In this document: piece after piece, positions 25,559-33,011 of the stretch | How the letters are laid out: each line of letters begins with the position of its first letter | Position numbering within the stretch: the stretch's first letter is position 1 | Origin: Helicobacter sp. MIT 11-5569 | GTDB taxonomy: Bacteria > Campylobacterota > Campylobacteria > Campylobacterales > Helicobacteraceae | Direction of reading: 5' to 3' | Assembly (NCBI RefSeq): GCF_000765695.2 | Contig: NZ_JRPB02000002.1 | Coordinates: forward strand, 1 to 64,000 | Length of the DNA stretch: 64,000 nucleotides | Position numbers and translations under genes: made by a program | The notes under the pieces: generated by a model | The model's input: the letters and a program-made list of their open reading frames with translations, nothing else | The model's database searches: none | Told to the model about the DNA's origin: nothing

Positions 25559-27910
25559 GAGTGTATTGGCTTTAGCAGGACTTACAGGAGCATATATCGG
25601 ATTAAAGAAAAAAGACCCACAAATGAGCATAAGCCATTGTTTTTTAGATAAACTTGCTTATCCTATTACAAATCTTTTAATGATTACCACAGCAATAGCC
25701 TTTTTTTGATAGATTCTTTGAATGAAGATTGTGTTTTAACAAATACTCCATTTAACGAACTCTATGGAATAAAAATAAGTGGTAATCAAAATATAGAAGA
25801 ACATTTGCCAAGTGAAATCATCAAGCAACTTATCAATGATAATAAAGAAAGTGAAAATGCGTTCTTTTGGTATGTGTTATATAAAAACAATCATTATCAA
25901 GCACAATACATTTTAAGCCACAACAAAATCATTGCAAAGACTTTTGCTAATTTATATGATACAAATCTACTAAGCGGAGAAGAGCTAACAAATGTATTAT
26001 ATTGGCAACTCTTACAAACTTCTTTTGCTACACAAAATAAACAGATTATTCCAAACATAACAATTAAAAAAGATTCTGAATTTTCTGAACCTCCATTTTT
26101 AAGTTTTGCAAGACTTGCTAAACAAGCTATTAGAAAAAATTACAAAGAAGTAAATATTTTTCAAGCCTTTAAACATTTAGACATTAAACAAAGCTCCATT
26201 AGCGACTTATTTAAATTAAATTTTGAGGGAAGTATTTGGTTTTATATTAATCTCTCTAGCCACTCTGTGCAAAATCACATTTCAAGATTAATCCAACACG
26301 CTAAACTTACAGGAGATAAACGACCTTTTGTTACACTGCAAGAATCTTATAATGCTAAAGAATTTGATTGCGCAATTATTAACGCAATTGCTTATTTAAA
26401 AAATTATGATGAGGAAATTATTGGGAGTTTAGGTAGCAATTTAAAATGTAGTTTTATAGCAAAAGAGCTTTTCAAAGAACGCCATTTAAGAAAAAATCCT
26501 ATAAAGTATAGAGATAGTGAGTTTGATTTTATTGTCAAAAGCGATTATCTTTATGATTTTATTGCGTCTGTGCATAAGAGAAATAATAAAAAGCCTGATA
26601 TTTATGGAACTGACAAACAAGGCGGATTTATCAATTATAGTTTTAGTTTAGAAAATGATAATCCACATATATGTATTATCGCCACGAGCGGAAGTGGTAA
26701 AAGTGTTAGCAAACAAAAAATAATGGCACAACTCTTAGGATTAAACTTTTTAAATGGAGAATGTAGAGATTTAGGAACTTTAGTTAAAGTTAGAAGCTAT
26801 GATATAGGATTTAGCGATTTTAAATTTGTAAATTTAATCAAAAGCAATCCAAATAACAATGTAATGCACATAGAGAGTGATTTCTATCATTTTAGCTACA
26901 ATATCGCACATTTACCAAATTTGCAAGATAAAGAAGCCTTTGAAGCAGATTTACAATTTAATGTGGATTTAATTAGCATTATCCTTGAAACACAAAATGC
27001 GCAACCTTTAACCATTGAAGAAGTAGCATTTTTAAAAGAAATATTCCGCAAAATCTACCAAACAAAAGAGTATCAAAAATATAGAGTAAGGAATTTGGAA
27101 GAGAAAAATAAAGAAGTTTATGACGAACTTTTATCTTTAGGCTATGAATCAACCACATTATTAGAGGAATTAAAAGAAAAGAAGTATAATTATTTAAAAT
27201 CTCCACTCTTAATTGATATTGCTAAACTAGCAAATAGAGAAGCGCAAAATCAACAATTAAAAGAAGCTGATAGGAAAGCTTATCAATCTTTAGCAAGCAA
27301 GCTTTTTGCAATAGACAAATTAGAAGTCTTTTCAAATTTTGATAAAGGAGATATTGTAAATTGCGATTTTTTAAGTATGGATTTAAATAACTTCAAAGAA
27401 TCCACTCTCTTCACCCCTATATTTTTATCAATCTTTCAAAAAACATATCTAAAAGATAGAGATTTTGCCATTAACCAAAGAAAAAATGGTAAGCCTATTC
27501 CAAAGCTCTTTTACGCTATTGAGGAAGCAAGAAACTACTTTAGAGTGCCTTACTTCACTACAATGTTTGAAAAACTTGCGTTAGAGGCTAGAAAATACAA
27601 TGTGCATTTGTGTTTTATCGTGCAAAATGCAGAACATATTCCATTGGGGATTCTAAAAAACATTGATACAAGAATCTTTTTGCTTAGACCAGATAAAAAA
27701 TTAGAAGTAATACAAGGCGCAAAAAATGCGTTAGAGATTCCAAAAAATGTAGAAATAGCCTTACTAAATACCCAAAAATATGAAATGTGTGTATGGTATA
27801 GCAGTGGAGTATTTCATATGAGATTTGAAATCAACGATGATGAAATGAAAGTTTTTAGCACAAATCCAAATGAAGAGGTAGATGAAGCAGAAGCAATAGG
27901 AAAAGAGTAA
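25545..27910 (+). pseudogene. virB4: VirB4-type secretion ATPase, split by a T-run frameshift
   Basis: The ATG at 25545 opens a 54-residue N-terminal part with two hydrophobic segments (ALSVLALAGLTGAYIG and LAYPITNLLMITTAIAFF), which may be a VirB3-like anchor fused to VirB4. It stops at 25707-25709 after a run of seven T. With eight T the frame continues into the 734-residue part from 25706. This holds Walker A IIATSGSGKSVSKQ (about 325-338 of that part), a Walker B-like LFYAIEEARNYF with Glu-Glu in place of the usual Asp-Glu, and late VirB4 motifs (CFIVQNAEH, FLLRPDKK). It would energise type IV secretion. A T7/T8 tract invites phase variation. Without slippage the main part would need the TTG at 25706. 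Confidence 0.75.
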
Positions 27911-28596
27911 TGAAAAAAGAAAAAAGAGGAATCTATAATGTAACTTTTAATGAAAAGAACTCTACACCCATTAATGCAGAATTAGAGGCTATTGAAAATG
28001 CAATCATTGATTATGTGATTCATTATGTTAAGGGTTTTCACAATCCATATAGAGACAGAGGACTTGGAGCAAATCATATCAAACTTCATTTAGAAGAAAA
28101 TAGTGAAGGACAAATTACAATAGAAGAACTTTTAAATCTTGGGAATTCTATAAGAGAATATTTAAAGGCATTTAAAGAGCCTTTTATAGACGAAAAAGAA
28201 GCTAAAATTTATGAATGGGAAAATGACAAAGGGATTAGATTTAGAGCCATTACTGATAAGATAGGTGAAAAGCATTTAAAAAATATTACTGAAGATTATC
28301 AAAGGGGAGGGACACAACTTCCACTCTCCCCCTCTGATGAACAAATTATAACCTTTTATTCTGATAGGAATCTTAAGGACCAAATGGAATTTAAGAATCC
28401 AAAGGTTATAGAGTATTATCAAAATCAAAATTTAATAAGCAATGATTTACTATCCAAACTAGAAGCAAACCAACAAGTAATCAATCAATCTCCAAGAGTA
28501 GATGAAATTTTTAAAAATCAAGATTCTATAAAAGATTCAAACTCTCAAGATTTTAAAGATTCTGCATTAGAACAAAACAAAAGGAAGTTAAAATGA
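27910..28596 (+). CDS. Candidate nuclease toxin with shared C-terminal tail
   Basis: 228 residues, no signal peptide. The domain from about 35 to 165 (GLGANHIKLHLEE, LNLGNSIREYLKAF, AKIYEWENDKGIRFRAI, IITFYSDRNL) looks like the phage-associated Barnase/EndoU/ColicinE5-D/RelE-like nuclease (PBECR) superfamily. This is by eye, and the catalytic residues cannot be proven. The last 45 residues are the tail shared with two neighbours. The start overlaps the VirB4 stop (TAATG) and the end overlaps the next start (ATGA). Such a gene next to a T4SS ATPase is a candidate translocated effector. A small palindrome (28298-28338) lies in the linker before IITFYSD. Confidence 0.5.
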   Translation: MKKEKRGIYNVTFNEKNSTPINAELEAIENAIIDYVIHYVKGFHNPYRDRGLGANHIKLHLEENSEGQITIEELLNLGNSIREYLKAFKEPFIDEKEAKIYEWENDKGIRFRAITDKIGEKHLKNITEDYQRGGTQLPLSPSDEQIITFYSDRNLKDQMEFKNPKVIEYYQNQNLISNDLLSKLEANQQVINQSPRVDEIFKNQDSIKDSNSQDFKDSALEQNKRKLK

Positions 28597-28599
28597 GTG
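28456..28599 (+). repeat. Shared-tail DNA repeat, copy B
   Basis: 137 bases from AAACTAGAA to the next ATG at 28593, aligned without gaps to copies A and C. Similarity to C extends further upstream (GCAATGATTTACTATCC). It carries the AAAGGAAG ribosome binding site for the gene at 28593. Confidence 0.9.
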
Positions 28600-29261
28600 A
28601 TAAAGAATTAGAAATCTTTAATCTTTGTGAGCGATTAGCAGAACTTCTTGGAGATAAAGAAGCCATTGCAGATTTAAAAAGATTATATGAGAAACACCCT
28701 GAAATGTTTAAAAATATGCAAGAAGTATCAGAAACAATTAAAGAAGTGGTGGAAGAGCCTGATTTAATAATGAAAAATCCTACACCCATTGGTGAGAAAG
28801 ATTACATTGCAGCCAAAAAGTTAGGACAAAAAGATATGGGAGATATAGGTATCCGAAATGATAGAGGCACAAATATAATTTATCATACTAACAAAAAAGG
28901 AGAAAGGGATTTTAGAAGACTACAAAGAGTAAAAGAAAAATTAGAAGCTGATAGTGGAGACGCCCTCTCTCTCCACACTCCAAGTCAAGCTTGGATGGGC
29001 GCGAATGTTGTGTCAAGCACACTTTCATCAACTTCTACTGAAATTATACCACAATCCAAAGACAATCTTAAGCAAAACACTCTACACAATCAAAATTTAG
29101 TGAGCAATGATTTACTATCCAAACTAGAAGCAAACCAACAAGCAATCAATCAATCTCCAAGAGTAGATGAAGTTTTAAAAAATCAAGATTCTACAAAAGA
29201 TTCAAATTCTCAAGATTCTAAAGATTCTGCATTAGAACAAAACAAAAGGAAGTTAAAATGA
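28593..29261 (+). CDS. PBECR-like nuclease-toxin candidate with shared tail
   Basis: 222 residues. The N-terminal helical part (ELEIFNLCERLAELLGDKEA...) matches the gene at 25042. It is followed by IAAKKLGQKDMGDIGIRND and GTNIIYHTNKKGERDFRRLQ, a pattern I associate with PBECR/RelE-like nuclease domains of phage and secreted toxins. A palindromic insert (28942-29037) encodes the next about 32 residues, and the last 45 residues are the shared tail. No adjacent immunity protein is obvious. ATGA overlaps link it to the genes on both sides. Function is inference from pattern and context. Confidence 0.5.
   Translation: MSDKELEIFNLCERLAELLGDKEAIADLKRLYEKHPEMFKNMQEVSETIKEVVEEPDLIMKNPTPIGEKDYIAAKKLGQKDMGDIGIRNDRGTNIIYHTNKKGERDFRRLQRVKEKLEADSGDALSLHTPSQAWMGANVVSSTLSSTSTEIIPQSKDNLKQNTLHNQNLVSNDLLSKLEANQQAINQSPRVDEVLKNQDSTKDSNSQDSKDSALEQNKRKLK
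28942..29037. repeat. In-frame cloverleaf/pseudoknot palindromic insert (element 2)
   Basis: Outer 11-bp stem with one mismatch (TAGAAGCTGAT at 28942-28952, ATCAACTTCTA at 29027-29037). Inside: GTGGAGA/TCTCCAC (28954-28960, 28970-28976) with CGCCC in its loop (28961-28965); TCCAAG/CTTGGA (28979-28984, 28990-28995); GGGCG (28997-29001), complementary to the loop; and GTGT/ACAC (29010-29013, 29019-29022). The order of parts is the same as in element 1. Confidence 0.6.
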
Positions 29262-29276
29262 GTGTAGCATTAAGTG
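29121..29276 (+). repeat. Shared-tail DNA repeat, copy C
   Basis: 137 bases from AAACTAGAA to the ATG at 29258, then about 19 bases resembling the VirB4 start (MSVALSV). Copies A and C therefore bracket the VirB4 and toxin genes as a direct duplication. Confidence 0.9.
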
Positions 29277-29314
29277 TATCAGTATTACAAAAATTACTAG
29301 GAGCAGAGCAATGA
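29258..29314 (+). pseudogene. Remnant of a duplicated VirB4 start
   Basis: An 18-codon frame beginning MSVALSVSVLQKLLG overlaps the previous stop (ATGA) and the next start (ATGA). The first seven codons match the N-terminus of the VirB4 gene at 25545. It is best read as a duplication remnant that now serves only to couple translation to 29311. Confidence 0.55.
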
Positions 29315-29601
29315 AAAAAATAATAATTTTACTAACATTATTAATTAGTATTGTATGGGCAAATACAGGGGATGGAGGCGGAAAAGCACCAACTACAACC
29401 GCGCAAGAATTAAAAAAGATATTGCCAAATGACGACCAAGTAGTTAATGGCACTTGTTCTTGGAAATGCAGAAGCGTAAGTGGTGGCTATGTAACACAAA
29501 TTAGTGGATTTGATTTTAAAAGTGGGACCACATATTGTAGAATCTACTCTAGGGAAAACTTAGATGAAGCATTGCTTTTAATGCTTCAAGTAAATGTGTG
29601 A
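29311..29601 (+). CDS. Exported Cys-containing protein, 3' end at island border
   Basis: 96 residues with a clear signal peptide (KKIIILLTLLISIVWANT) and a mature part with paired cysteines (GTCSWKCRS). The last about 16 codons (ENLDEALLLMLQVNV) lie antisense to the 3' end of the aminotransferase gene, so the original C-terminus has probably been replaced where the island joins the chromosome. It may be the truncated start of a VirB7- or VirB9-like component, but I do not recognise it. The ribosome binding site is AGGAG at 29299-29303. Confidence 0.5.
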   Translation: MKKIIILLTLLISIVWANTGDGGGKAPTTTAQELKKILPNDDQVVNGTCSWKCRSVSGGYVTQISGFDFKSGTTYCRIYSRENLDEALLLMLQVNV

Positions 29602-30874
29602 TTTCTTCTTGTGTGTGCGTGTAATGAAGATTTAGTCGAATCCAACCGGGTTTTTGTGTGAAAATTGTATTGTCTTCTAATTCTAGCAAATCATGCCCAT
29701 AAGGTCCTGCGCAAGAACAGCCTGCGCGCACTAAGATTCCATATTTTTTAGAGAGTTCTTGGGCGATGGCAAAAGGAGAGATTCCATTAATGTTAAAGGA
29801 GAATATTCCTAAAGTATTATGCTCTAAATTCCCATAATACGTAATACGTGGTTCGTTTTCTAAAAACTCTCTAAAGATTTTGATATAAGGAAGTTTTGCT
29901 TCTTTAATCCATTCTAATTTTATTTCTTGACGCAAAGTAAAGCCTAAATACGCGCGTAGAAATTCTAGGATTCCAGGAGTTCCAGCTTCTTCACGTTGTT
30001 CATCTTTGCCAAAATATTGCGCACTTGTGCGCGAAACATAACCCACAGTCCCACCACCACAAAAAGTTGGTGGCAATGTTTTGTCAATTAATGCACGATG
30101 AATGATTAAGATTCCGCTACTTCCAATCCCGCCAAAAAGCTTGTGCGGGGAGAGAAAGATTGCGTCATAAAATTGGGGAGAAATTTCAAAATAAGGAGCA
30201 CTGCTTGCGCAATCAAAACAAACAATTCCGCCAAATTGGCGCACTAAATGCGAGATTTCTTGGTAGGGAATAAGAATCCCGCTAACATTTGAGCCTAAAG
30301 AGAAAGAGCTGATAATTTTGCGCCCTTTATTTGCATTTAAAATCTTTTTTAAAGCGTTCAAGTCAAAAAGTCCTTCAGCATTTAGCGGCACGCGCACCAC
30401 TTCACATAAACCTTCTCTAAAGCTAAGTTCGTTGCTATGGTGTTCATAAGGTCCAATAATCACTAAAGGGAGTGTGGATTTATCAAGATTTTGCAAATTT
30501 AAAAGAGATTTAGTTTTTGGAGGAATATAGATTCCTAATAATTCTTGAAATTTTTTAATTGCTGCTGTGGAACCAAAACCACAAGAGATTAGCGCAAAAT
30601 TAGAATCTAGCCCAAAATAACCTTTTAATCGCTCTCTTGCTCCTTCATAGAGATTGTCCATTAACTCCGCATTGGCATTGCTTTGAGAATGCGTATTTGC
30701 ATAAAAAGGAAGCACAGATTGTATGCGTGATTCCACGCATTTTGCTGCAAGCCCGCTAGCCGTCCAGTCAAAATAATGGAATCCTTTTTGTAAAATGCAA
30801 GCTTCTTTTAAAAGAATGCGTTTGGATTCTAAATCTTTGGGCAGTGTTTCAAAAAGGGGAGTGAAAAAATCCAT
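29549..30874 (-). CDS. Class V aminotransferase, cysteine desulfurase-like
   Basis: 441-residue PLP enzyme of the NifS/SufS-like aminotransferase class V family. The PLP lysine lies in LSPHKLFGG (about residue 250), the Asp in IVCFDCASSAP, and a C-terminal RAGCSCAGPYG offers a cysteine where desulfurases carry the persulfide Cys. Length and the YANTHSQSNANAE segment (about 60) fit a distinct desulfurase-like subgroup rather than IscS. The start at 30874 (MDFFTPLF) is supported by AGGAAG just upstream. The 3' end borders the secretion island, and the antisense gene overlaps it by 53 bases. Confidence 0.82.
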   Translation of the reverse strand: MDFFTPLFETLPKDLESKRILLKEACILQKGFHYFDWTASGLAAKCVESRIQSVLPFYANTHSQSNANAELMDNLYEGARERLKGYFGLDSNFALISCGFGSTAAIKKFQELLGIYIPPKTKSLLNLQNLDKSTLPLVIIGPYEHHSNELSFREGLCEVVRVPLNAEGLFDLNALKKILNANKGRKIISSFSLGSNVSGILIPYQEISHLVRQFGGIVCFDCASSAPYFEISPQFYDAIFLSPHKLFGGIGSSGILIIHRALIDKTLPPTFCGGGTVGYVSRTSAQYFGKDEQREEAGTPGILEFLRAYLGFTLRQEIKLEWIKEAKLPYIKIFREFLENEPRITYYGNLEHNTLGIFSFNINGISPFAIAQELSKKYGILVRAGCSCAGPYGHDLLELEDNTIFTQKPGWIRLNLHYTHTQEEITHLLEALKAMLHLSFP

Positions 30875-30940
30875 AATCTTCCTAAATTTTATCTTGCAAA
30901 TGCGATTAAAAGCGCGCATTTTACCACAGATTTTTTAACA

Positions 30941-30969
30941 TTGCGCTTGTTTTAAAGTAATGCTATACT
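30941..30969 (+). promoter_or_regulatory. Promoter of the antiporter gene
   Basis: TTGCGC at 30941-30946 and TATACT at 30964-30969 are 17 bases apart, 30 bases before the antiporter start at 31000. Confidence 0.5.
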
Positions 30970-30999
30970 TCGGCTTTATTTTGGAGTTTTGAAGCTTTT

Positions 31000-32178
31000 A
31001 TGGAAAACATTATTGCCTTTGGGATTGTTGCAATTTTAATTGTTATTGCGCCTTATTTAAGCTCTTTAACGCGTTTGCCTCTTGTAGCTGTGGAGATTAT
31101 GCTTGGAGCTTTAGCCTTTCATTTTGAGTTGTTTTCACAATCGGAATCTTTAGAGTTTGTCGCACATATTGGCTTTTTGTTTTTAATGTTTTTATGCGGT
31201 TTAGAAGTGGATTTAAAGACTTTTACAAGGCTTGGTAAAGGATTCTTAAAATCTGCATTTTTGTATTTTTTAGTGCTTTATTGTGCAGCACTTTTTTATG
31301 TGTTAAATACAGAATTATCAGAATTTTATGTTGCGGCATTGCCTGTTATGAGTCTTGGAATGATTATGGCAATGCTAAAAGAGTATCCAAAAGATACTCC
31401 ATGGTTGCAATTAGCACTTAATGTTGGAATCTTGGGGGAATTAATTAGTATCGTTGCTCTTGTGGTGTTAAATGGTGCGTATTCGCATGGTTTAACTTGG
31501 GAGCTTTATGAGACTTTGCTCGTATTATTTTTATTTTTAACTGCAATTGTTGGAATCTTTAAAATTGCCGATGTGTTATTTTGGTGGTTTCCTGCATTGA
31601 AATTCTTTCTAATCCCCAAAAAATCAAGCAAGAATCAAGATATTCGTTTTAGTGCAATGTTGTTTTTTATTTTAATTGGAATCACACAAGTTTTAGGGCT
31701 TGAAAGTGTGCTTGGAGCGTTTTTAGCGGGAATGATTTTAGCAACTTATTTTCATCACCAAAAAGGGCTTGCGGAGAAGCTTAATGAGTTTGGTTTTGGA
31801 TTTTTTATCCCTTTGTTTTTTATTTATGTTGGTTCGACATTAGATTTAAATTTAATGCTAAAAAACTTACATTTGCTTTCTTTGACCTTAAACATTATCG
31901 TAATTATGGTAGCATTGCGCTTGATTGCTGCTTTTGTCGCTTATAGAAGATATTTTAAAAGTTATGTAAAAACCCTATTATTTGCCTTTAGCCATTCAAT
32001 GCCTTTGACTTTTTTAGTCGCTACTGCACAGCTTGGAATGCAATTTGGCGCAATTAGCACAGAAGAATATTATGCACTAATTTTAGCAGCATTAATGGAA
32101 GGGATATTTTTAACAATTGGAATCAAGCTAATTTATAGCTATTGGATAAAATTGTGTAACAAAGAGTTAAAATGTTAG
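31000..32178 (+). CDS. Cation:proton antiporter, KefB/NapA type
   Basis: 392-residue inner-membrane protein of the CPA2 family with about 11-12 membrane segments over its full length. Typical sequences are GFLFLMFLCGLEVD (about 65), ESVLGAFLAGMILA (about 235) and FGFFIPLFFIYVGSTLD (about 265). The regulatory TrkA-N domain of full KefB/KefC is absent, so it is a transport-domain-only antiporter exchanging K+ or Na+ for protons. It converges with dprA, overlapping by 4 bases. Confidence 0.88.
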   Translation: MENIIAFGIVAILIVIAPYLSSLTRLPLVAVEIMLGALAFHFELFSQSESLEFVAHIGFLFLMFLCGLEVDLKTFTRLGKGFLKSAFLYFLVLYCAALFYVLNTELSEFYVAALPVMSLGMIMAMLKEYPKDTPWLQLALNVGILGELISIVALVVLNGAYSHGLTWELYETLLVLFLFLTAIVGIFKIADVLFWWFPALKFFLIPKKSSKNQDIRFSAMLFFILIGITQVLGLESVLGAFLAGMILATYFHHQKGLAEKLNEFGFGFFIPLFFIYVGSTLDLNLMLKNLHLLSLTLNIIVIMVALRLIAAFVAYRRYFKSYVKTLLFAFSHSMPLTFLVATAQLGMQFGAISTEEYYALILAALMEGIFLTIGIKLIYSYWIKLCNKELKC

Positions 32179-33011
32179 ACAATTTCAATGCGTCCATTAT
32201 TGCGGCGGATTTTTCCTTCTAGTTCATATTCAAATAGGATTTCTCCAAAGTGCAAAAAAGCTTCTTCAAAGAAAGGGTTGTTTTTGCAAAATTCCAAAAC
32301 TGCGTCATTATGCGCAGAATGATTGGGTGTTTGTTTGGAATCTCCATAAAAACGCGCACAAAGATTATCTACAAAAGCATCAATATCCCAAATAATTTCG
32401 GCTTGATGATTTTTGGCTAAGTGTTGTGTTCCTTGACTTTGTCCAATGTGATGAGGGGGGACAAAAATCTTTTTATGTAGAGATAAAGCATAATTTGCGC
32501 TTTGCATTGAACCGCTTTTTAAATCTGCTTGAGGGATAATTACGATTTCACCTAAGCTAACTACAATATTGTTGCGTTCTAAAAAGGAGAATTTACGCGG
32601 TTTGTAAGGAGAGGTAAATTGGCTTAGCACCAAACCTTGTTTGTAGATTTCAGAAATGATTTTTGCATTATTTGCAGGGTAAATAATTTCCAAAGACGCA
32701 GGAGAAATCATGATAGTATTAGGCAAGGAATTAGTATGCGCAATGATGTCTATGCCTAATGCGCCACCACTTACGGTTGTGATTCCACATTTGCTTAATT
32801 TTTGGGCAAGTGTTTGGGTAAAATTTTGTGCGTAAGGGTTTGGATTGCGTGTGCCAACAATAGTAACTTTTGGGGTATTTAAAAGTTCTAAATTTCCACA
32901 ATAATAGAGATTTTTAAGATTTTTAATGTGCGAGAGTGCAGAGGGAATTTCTAAAAGATGAGGGAAGTTTGGATAAGAAGAAAGCTCCAAATCATTCTTC
33001 TTTTTGGACAA
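32175..33011 (-). CDS. dprA: DNA processing protein DprA
   Basis: 278-residue competence protein that binds incoming single-stranded DNA and loads RecA during natural transformation. The Rossmann-like core is seen as TIVGTRNPNPYAQ, VSGGALGIDIIAH, and LSQFTSPYKPRKFSFLERNNIV, with IIPQADLKSGSM. A C-terminal winged-helix-like part (about 215-278) follows. Its start overlaps the upstream WD40 gene by 20 bases. In H. pylori dprA also lies close to minD and minE. Confidence 0.93.
   Translation of the reverse strand: MSKKKNDLELSSYPNFPHLLEIPSALSHIKNLKNLYYCGNLELLNTPKVTIVGTRNPNPYAQNFTQTLAQKLSKCGITTVSGGALGIDIIAHTNSLPNTIMISPASLEIIYPANNAKIISEIYKQGLVLSQFTSPYKPRKFSFLERNNIVVSLGEIVIIPQADLKSGSMQSANYALSLHKKIFVPPHHIGQSQGTQHLAKNHQAEIIWDIDAFVDNLCARFYGDSKQTPNHSAHNDAVLEFCKNNPFFEEAFLHFGEILFEYELEGKIRRNNGRIEIV

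Noticed and set aside
22254-29600. CRISPR array among the repeats of the island
   Set aside because: The three repeats are 137 bases long, coding and kilobases or hundreds of bases apart, without spacers.
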